Source: Pseudomonas synxantha
GTDB lineage: Bacteria; Pseudomonadota; Gammaproteobacteria; Pseudomonadales; Pseudomonadaceae
Direction of reading: 5' to 3'
NCBI RefSeq assembly: GCF_900105675.1
Contig: NZ_LT629786.1
Location: forward strand, 4,402,001 to 4,466,000
Length of the DNA: 64,000 nt
The notes beneath the pieces were generated by a model, which did not search any database, was not told the origin of the DNA, and was given only the letters and a program-made list of their open reading frames with translations. Positions 59,080 through 64,000 of the stretch are shown one piece after another (the first letter of the stretch is position 1; every line of letters starts with the position of its first letter). The position numbers were made by a program, and so were the translations under genes.

Positions 59080-60762
59080 TTAGAGTGTAGACAGGAAAGT
59101 ACTGTTGTTGGCCTGCCATTCGATGATGTCGATGCGGATACGTTTTTTGTCGAGCTTTCCTACGCTGGTCTTGGGAATTTCAGTAACAACGGCGATCTGG
59201 CTCGGGATCGCCCACTTGCTCAAATGCCCCAGCTCGACGAAAGGCTTGAGGTGCTCCTTGAGCTCTCGTGCACCAATCACATGGCCCTCATGCACCACCA
59301 GCAACGCGAATGGGCGTTCGCCCCATTGCGGGTCGGCAATGCCCACCACTGCGACTTCGCGAACAGCCGGGTGGCGGCTGACCAGGTCTTCGAGAGCCAG
59401 GGACGAGATCCATTCGCCACCGGTCTTGATCACATCCTTGATGCGGTCGCGGATATCGATCACGCCGAACGCATCCAGCGTGGCAACGTCGCCGGTATGC
59501 ATCCAGCCGCCGGCCCATAGCTCGGCACCTTTTTGCGGCTCGTTGTAATAGCCCTCGGTGAGCCAGGGCGCACGCAGTACCAGTTCGCCCTGGGTTTCAC
59601 CATCGGCGGGCAGGAAGTTGCCGTTCGTATCCATGATCGCCGCCTCCACCAACGGCCCAGGCACGCCGGCCTTGATGCGATACGTGGTGCGCTCGTCTTC
59701 GCTGCCGGCCATCAGTTCGGCATTGAGGTGGGCGCAGGACACCAGCGGCCCGGTCTCGGACATGCCGTACGCGGCGGTCAGTTGAATGCCTCGAGCCTTG
59801 GCCGCTTCGTACAACGAGCGGTTAAGCGCACTACCGCCGATAACGATTTTCCAACCGCCAAAATCCACGCCCTGGGCGGCCTTGGCGTTAAGCACCATTT
59901 GCAGGATGGTCGGCACGCAGTGGGAAAACGTGACCTTCTCCTTGCGCCACAGCTCCACCAAATATTCCGGATCGTAGCGACCGGGGTAGACCTGCTTCAA
60001 GCCAAGCATGGTCGCCACATAGGGCAGGCCCCACGCGTGTACGTGGAACATCGGCGTGATCGGCATATACACGTCGTTGGTGCCCAACAGGCGCACGCTG
60101 TCGACACTGCCCATGATCGTCGCCACACCGATGGTGTGCAGCACCAATTGGCGATGGGTGAAGTACACACCCTTTGGGTTACCGGTGGTGCCGGTGGTGT
60201 AGAAGGTAGTGGCGACGGAATTTTCGTCGAAATCCTCGAAGTCGTACTTGGGGCTGGCAGCGGCCAACAGGGTTTCGTACTCACCCACCAGATTGGGTAG
60301 CTCGCAGGTCTTGGTGTCACCATCGGTAATCAACAAGGTCTTGTCGACCGTGGTCAACTGCCCGGCGATGGCCTGGTAGAGCCCCGCAAACTCACTGTTG
60401 ACCAGCACGAAGCGGTCTTCGGCGTGGTTCATGGTGTAGAGAATCTGTTCCGGCGACAGGCGCACGTTGATGGTGTGGATCACCGCGCCGATCATCGGGA
60501 TGGCGAACATGCATTCCAGGTAACGGTGGCTGTCCCAGTCCATCACGGCCACGGTGTCACCGGCCTTGACCCCCGCTTCGGTCAACACATTGGCCAGGCG
60601 CGCAACGCGTTCGATCAGCGTTGGGTAGGTATAGCGCAGCTTGTCGCGGTAGATGATTTCGCGGGTCTTCTCGTAGCGCGTCCCGGACATCAGCAGGCGT
60701 TTGATCAACAGCGGGTATTGGTACGCACCTTCGGCGGGCGGGATAACTCGGGTCTGCAACAT
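59080..60762 (-). CDS. Fatty acid--CoA ligase (AMP-forming)
   Basis: ANL-superfamily ligase of 560 residues that activates a carboxylic acid to its CoA thioester via an acyl-AMP. AMP-binding loop TTFYTTGTTGNPKGVYFTH near residue 185, the YGMSETGP motif near 335, and the fatty-acyl signature GWMHTGDVATLDAFGVIDIRDRIKDVIKTGGEWIS near 425 are all present, as is the C-terminal catalytic Lys in TSVGKLDKKRIR. Similarity in layout to medium-chain acyl-CoA synthetases suggests medium-chain or branched substrates. It lies upstream of DUF1302, DUF1329 and the LuxR-type gene on the same strand. Confidence 0.93.
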   Translation of the reverse strand: MLQTRVIPPAEGAYQYPLLIKRLLMSGTRYEKTREIIYRDKLRYTYPTLIERVARLANVLTEAGVKAGDTVAVMDWDSHRYLECMFAIPMIGAVIHTINVRLSPEQILYTMNHAEDRFVLVNSEFAGLYQAIAGQLTTVDKTLLITDGDTKTCELPNLVGEYETLLAAASPKYDFEDFDENSVATTFYTTGTTGNPKGVYFTHRQLVLHTIGVATIMGSVDSVRLLGTNDVYMPITPMFHVHAWGLPYVATMLGLKQVYPGRYDPEYLVELWRKEKVTFSHCVPTILQMVLNAKAAQGVDFGGWKIVIGGSALNRSLYEAAKARGIQLTAAYGMSETGPLVSCAHLNAELMAGSEDERTTYRIKAGVPGPLVEAAIMDTNGNFLPADGETQGELVLRAPWLTEGYYNEPQKGAELWAGGWMHTGDVATLDAFGVIDIRDRIKDVIKTGGEWISSLALEDLVSRHPAVREVAVVGIADPQWGERPFALLVVHEGHVIGARELKEHLKPFVELGHLSKWAIPSQIAVVTEIPKTSVGKLDKKRIRIDIIEWQANNSTFLSTL

Positions 60763-60908
60763 ACGAATCCCTTTAATGACTGCACGGTCTTGGCTTGAAG
60801 ACTTGCACTGTAGAGGGCTTATGTTTCAGCCAAATCAGCCAAAGGAATGATTTGCGGAACTCAGTAAATGCTAGCTTTGCGCCAGTATCTGCAGCTTATG
60901 GAAGACCA

Positions 60909-61001
60909 ATGTGGGAGGGGGCTTGCTCCCGATTGCTGGGCATCAGCCACTGTATTTGCTGGCTGATCCACCGCTATCGGGAGCAAGCCCCCTCCCACAT
61001 T
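60909..61001. repeat. REPIN
   Basis: Intact pair: ATGTGGGAGG plus GGGCTTGCTCCCGAT on the left and ATCGGGAGCAAGCCCCC then TCCCACAT on the right, with a pairing centre (CATCAGCCA with TGGCTGAT-like sequence). It sits between the LysE gene 3' end and the ligase promoter region. Confidence 0.93.
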
Positions 61002-61027
61002 TGAACGAAGTTCACGAGAAACCGAGG

Positions 61028-61660
61028 TTATTTCATGCTGGTAAACGCCAGCTTCACCCCAATCGCAATCAGCACCGCGCCCATGGTCCGATCAAACCAA
61101 TGCCCCATCTTCGCAAACCCGGCGCGTACGCGCTGCTGGCTGAACAGCATGGCCACCAGGCAAAACCACAACGCCGTCGCCACCGCCAGGTACACGCCAT
61201 AACCAGCCTGCACCGCCAGGGGCGTGTGGGGGTTGATCACCACGGTGAACAGCGAGAGGAAGAACAACGTCGCCTTAGGGTTCAGGCCGTTGGTCACAAA
61301 GCCTGCGGTAAACGCACCCCGCGGGGTGCGCTCGCCCACTTCTCGGTGCAACTCACCCTCGGCAGCGGGCTTGGCCGGCTGGGCGCGCAGGGCCTTGAAG
61401 CCGATATACAGCAGGTACGCCGCCGCTGCCCATTTCAATGCGTTGAACAACACGATGGACTGGGACACGATCAAGCCGATACCCAGCAACGAATAACCTA
61501 CATGCACGAAAATCGCCGTGCCGACGCCCAGGGCCGTCCAGGTTCCGGCGCGGCGCCCATGGGTCACGCTCTCACGGACCACCACGGCGAAATCCGGGCC
61601 GGGGCTGGCCACCGCCAGCAAGTGAATCAAGGCTACGGTCAAAAACTCGGCGACGTACAT
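61028..61660 (-). CDS. LysE family translocator
   Basis: Inner-membrane amino-acid exporter of the LysE/RhtB type, 210 residues with about six helices. N-terminal hallmark LLAVASPGPDFAVVVRESVTHGRRAG is complete, as is GFVTNGLNPKATLFFLSLF in the middle. The substrate (for example lysine, homoserine, threonine or another amino acid) cannot be predicted. The ATG at 61660 has GGAG 5 bases upstream; a GTG two codons earlier would overlap that site. It is divergent from the hydroxyacid dehydrogenase gene. Confidence 0.92.
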   Translation of the reverse strand: MYVAEFLTVALIHLLAVASPGPDFAVVVRESVTHGRRAGTWTALGVGTAIFVHVGYSLLGIGLIVSQSIVLFNALKWAAAAYLLYIGFKALRAQPAKPAAEGELHREVGERTPRGAFTAGFVTNGLNPKATLFFLSLFTVVINPHTPLAVQAGYGVYLAVATALWFCLVAMLFSQQRVRAGFAKMGHWFDRTMGAVLIAIGVKLAFTSMK

Positions 61661-61747
61661 GCTCACTCCATTAAGTAACTGATTATTTCATCTGATAGGC
61701 TCGGCAGATTACGCCTTCGAACCTCGTCGCAAAAGGTACAGTTGACC

Positions 61748-62710
61748 ATGAACAAACGCCGCGCCGTCTTCCTCGATCACCCTTCCCTGGATCTGGGCGA
61801 CCTCGACCTGGGCAGTTTGCGTGACTGCTTCAGCGAGTTGCAGCTGTTTGAGCAGACCACGCCGCAGAATGTGGTGGAACGCTTGCAGGGCGCCCAAGTC
61901 GCGATCAGCAACAAAATACCGCTCACGGCGCAAACCCTGGCGGCGTGCCCGGAGCTCAAACTGATCCTGGTATCGGCCACCGGCACTAACAACGTCGATC
62001 TCGAAGCCGCACGCGCCCACGGCATCACCGTGAGCAACTGCCAGGGTTATGGCACGCCGTCGGTGGCGCAGCACACGATCATGCTGTTGCTCAACCTGGC
62101 GACGCGCTTGAAGGACTATCAACAGGATGTGGCCGCAGGTAAATGGCGGCAGGCCCAGCAGTTTTGCCTACTGGACCATCCGATTGTCGAACTGGAAGGC
62201 AAAACCCTCGGCCTGCTCGGCCATGGCGAGTTAGGCGGTGCCGTGGCACGCCTGGCCGAAGCCTTCGGTATGCGCGTGCTGCTCGGCGCAATACCCGGGC
62301 GCCCTGCCCGCGCCGATCGCGTGCCGCTGGATGAGCTGCTCGCCCAGATCGATGCGCTGACCCTGCACTGCCCACTCAACGAACACACCCGCGACTTTAT
62401 CGGCGCCCGTGAATTGGCGCTGCTCAAGCCCGGTGCGTTCGTCGTCAACACCGCACGCGGTGGCTTGATCAATGAACAAGCCCTGGCCGATGCGCTGCGC
62501 AGCGGGCATCTGGGCGGCGCGGCAACCGACGTGTTGAGTGTCGAGCCGCCGGTCAATGGCAATCCGCTGCTGGCTGGAGACATTCCACGCTTGATCGTCA
62601 CGCCTCACAACGCCTGGGGCAGTCGTGAAGCGCGGCAACGTATCGTCGGGCAACTGACGGAAAACGCCCGGGGCTTTTTCAGTGGCGCCCCGCTGCGCGT
62701 CGTCACTTGA
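61748..62710 (+). CDS. D-2-hydroxyacid dehydrogenase (hydroxypyruvate/glycerate dehydrogenase-like)
   Basis: NAD(P)-dependent dehydrogenase of 320 residues. Nucleotide loop [15 protein letters not shown] lies near residue 155. The catalytic Arg is in [11 protein letters not shown], the acidic residue in [14 protein letters not shown] and the His in VTPHNAWGS. The GHGELG form and the order before rsmC match the glycerate dehydrogenase (HprA) of Pseudomonas, which interconverts hydroxypyruvate and glycerate. The ATG at 61748 is chosen; a TTG two codons earlier is possible. Confidence 0.88.
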   Translation: MNKRRAVFLDHPSLDLGDLDLGSLRDCFSELQLFEQTTPQNVVERLQGAQVAISNKIPLTAQTLAACPELKLILVSATGTNNVDLEAARAHGITVSNCQGYGTPSVAQHTIMLLLNLATRLKDYQQDVAAGKWRQAQQFCLLDHPIVELEGKTLGLLGHGELGGAVARLAEAFGMRVLLGAIPGRPARADRVPLDELLAQIDALTLHCPLNEHTRDFIGARELALLKPGAFVVNTARGGLINEQALADALRSGHLGGAATDVLSVEPPVNGNPLLAGDIPRLIVTPHNAWGSREARQRIVGQLTENARGFFSGAPLRVVT

Positions 62711-62741
62711 TAAACTGCGCCCCTTTTTCAAGGAGCAGACC

Positions 62742-63740
62742 ATGGATCCGCGCAGTGAAGTACTGCTTCGCCAGGCCGAACTTTTTCAAGGCAACCTGCT
62801 GCTGGTAGGTTTGCCTGCCGACGATTTGCTCGGGCGCCTGCCCAACGCCCACGGCTGGTGCTGGCATGCCGGCGACCAGGCGGCACTCGACGCGCGCTTC
62901 CCCGAACGCAGCCAGTTCGGCGTGAATGCGCCCGAGCGCGAGTTTGATGCGGCGGTGATCTTCCTGCCCAAGTCCAAGGACCTCACCGACTACCTGCTCA
63001 ACGCTGTGGCCGCACGCCTGCCGGGTGCCGAACTGTTTCTGGTAGGGGAGAAAAAAGGCGGTATCGAAAGCGCCGCCAAACAGCTGCTGCCCTTCGGCAA
63101 GCCGCGCAAACTGGATAACGCGCGGCATTGCCAGTTGTGGCAAGTCACCGTGGCCAATGCTCCGCAAGCCGTGGAGCTGGAGAGCCTGGCGCAGGTCTTC
63201 GATGTGCCGCTGGCCGAAGGCCCGCTGAAAGTGGTGAGTTTGCCGGGCGTGTTCAGTCATGGGCGCCTGGACCGTGGCACCGAGCTGTTGCTGGAGCATC
63301 TGGATAAACTGCCCAGCGGGCATTTGCTCGATTTCGGATGCGGCGCCGGTGTGCTGGGGGCTGCGGTCAAGCGTCGCTACCCGCATAACACGGTGACGAT
63401 GCTGGATGTGGACGCCTTCGCCACCGCCAGCAGCCGCCTGACCCTGGCCGCAAACGGGCTGGAAGCCGAGGTGTTGACCGGTGACGGCATCGACGCGGCG
63501 CCCATGGGTTTGAACGCGATCTTGAGCAACCCGCCGTTCCATGTCGGCGTGCACACGGATTACTTCGCCACGGAAAACCTGCTGCGAAAAGCGGCCAAAC
63601 ATCTGGCAAAAGGCGGCGAACTTCGTTTGGTTGCCAACAGCTTCCTCAAGTATCAGCCGTTGATCGAAGAGCATCTGGGCATCTGCGCGATCAAGGCCGA
63701 GGGCAATGGTTTTCGCATCTACCGTGCCAAGCGTCCCTGA
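62742..63740 (+). CDS. rsmC: 16S rRNA (guanine1207-N2)-methyltransferase RsmC
   Basis: SAM-dependent methyltransferase of 332 residues that modifies G1207 of 16S rRNA in the assembled 30S subunit. A degenerate N-terminal methyltransferase-like domain (1-155) is followed by the catalytic domain (about 165-332) with SAM loop [20 protein letters not shown] and the N6/N2-methylase motif LSNPPFHVG. The ATG at 62742 has AAGGAG at 62730-62735. It is 31 bases after the dehydrogenase gene, so the two are probably co-transcribed. Confidence 0.96.
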   Translation: MDPRSEVLLRQAELFQGNLLLVGLPADDLLGRLPNAHGWCWHAGDQAALDARFPERSQFGVNAPEREFDAAVIFLPKSKDLTDYLLNAVAARLPGAELFLVGEKKGGIESAAKQLLPFGKPRKLDNARHCQLWQVTVANAPQAVELESLAQVFDVPLAEGPLKVVSLPGVFSHGRLDRGTELLLEHLDKLPSGHLLDFGCGAGVLGAAVKRRYPHNTVTMLDVDAFATASSRLTLAANGLEAEVLTGDGIDAAPMGLNAILSNPPFHVGVHTDYFATENLLRKAAKHLAKGGELRLVANSFLKYQPLIEEHLGICAIKAEGNGFRIYRAKRP

Positions 63741-63795
63741 CGGGCGTTTGAAAAAGAAGGCTTGCCGAATGGGTTTTGCCTAGGCAGAATCCGCA

Positions 63796-63990
63796 GCGTC
63801 CTAGGGGAGTAGTCTCCCACGAGCGCCATGCTCGTCCGGCATACGTCAACATACTTGGTCAGCAGACCATGGCGTATGCGACCCAGGAGTCCGCACAGAC
63901 GGACCGGGGTTTGACAAGACCTATGACACGCACACCTTACCCGGGGCGGGAAGGCTGTACGTGTCATAGCCGTGTCGACCCGCCCCTGGA
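63796..63990 (+). ncRNA. yybP-ykoY family manganese riboswitch (3' side near window end)
   Basis: Recognised from the conserved GGGGAGTAG (63804-63812), ATACGTCAACATACTTGG (from 63841) and GACAAGACCTA (63913-63923) blocks, the two internal-loop signatures of the Mn2+-sensing aptamer. Closing helix P1 pairs CTAGG-side bases 63796-63805 with 63920-63931. An expression platform follows with two alternative stems: CTATGACACG/CGTGTCATAG (63921-63930, 63960-63969) and GGGGCGGG/CCCGCCCC (63943-63950, 63979-63986). They cannot coexist as simple stems. The controlled gene, probably an Mn exporter (MntP or TMEM165/GDT1 family), starts beyond the window. Confidence 0.88.
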
Positions 63991-64000
63991 AGCTACCTGA

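Overview
The window is a high-GC, gene-dense chromosomal segment that I assign to the Pseudomonas fluorescens group. The basis is the complete Pseudomonas-type division and cell-wall (dcw) cluster from mraZ to lpxC, flanked by rnpB, rsmI, lpoA, yraN, gmhA and a BON lipoprotein in the order known from Pseudomonas. Many intergenic GGGGGCTTGCTCCC palindromes (REP/REPIN elements) of the fluorescens group support this. I see no tRNA, rRNA operon, CRISPR array, insertion sequence or prophage.

Layout. Bases 1-3300: end of an SDR oxidoreductase, a LysR regulator and a divergent MFS efflux gene with a small NTF2-like gene, sharing a perfect palindromic operator. 3.4-9.3 kb: an AaeXAB-like aromatic-acid efflux operon (outer membrane factor, FUSC protein, DUF1656, HlyD protein) with a divergent LysR regulator. 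9.5-13.8 kb: a 2-ketoaldonate reductase-type dehydrogenase, CheV, a GNAT enzyme, a YkgJ-type cysteine-cluster protein and a periplasmic solute-binding protein. 14-20.7 kb: a conserved 77-residue protein, then an RND efflux pair co-directional with a metal-type two-component system. 20.8-24 kb: a candidate small RNA, an OprD-family porin and a Cache-GGDEF diguanylate cyclase.

24-41.9 kb (minus strand): mraZ-rsmH-ftsL-ftsI-murE-murF-mraY-murD-ftsW-murG-murC-ddl-ftsQ-ftsA-ftsZ-lpxC. It makes lipid II, assembles the divisome and commits lipid A synthesis. Most genes overlap or nearly touch. A sigma70-like promoter and three MraZ boxes lie ahead of mraZ, and an intrinsic terminator lies after lpxC. 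42.2-48.9 kb: rnpB, rsmI, lpoA (its signal peptide appears frameshifted), yraN, gmhA, a BON lipoprotein, an OmpA-family lipoprotein and an MBL-fold hydrolase.

49-52.5 kb: a pqi operon with PqiA split into two half-proteins, then PqiB and PqiC. 52.5-60.8 kb: a MalT-like LuxR regulator, DUF1329, DUF1302 and an acyl-CoA ligase, which look like one system for exporting, importing or activating hydrophobic acids. 61-64 kb: a LysE exporter, a hydroxyacid dehydrogenase, rsmC and, at the window edge, a yybP-ykoY-type manganese riboswitch whose controlled gene lies outside.

The observations most worth following are the lpoA 7-bp slippage frameshift, the riboswitch with two mutually exclusive stems, the candidate sRNA before the porin, and the DUF1302/DUF1329 locus.
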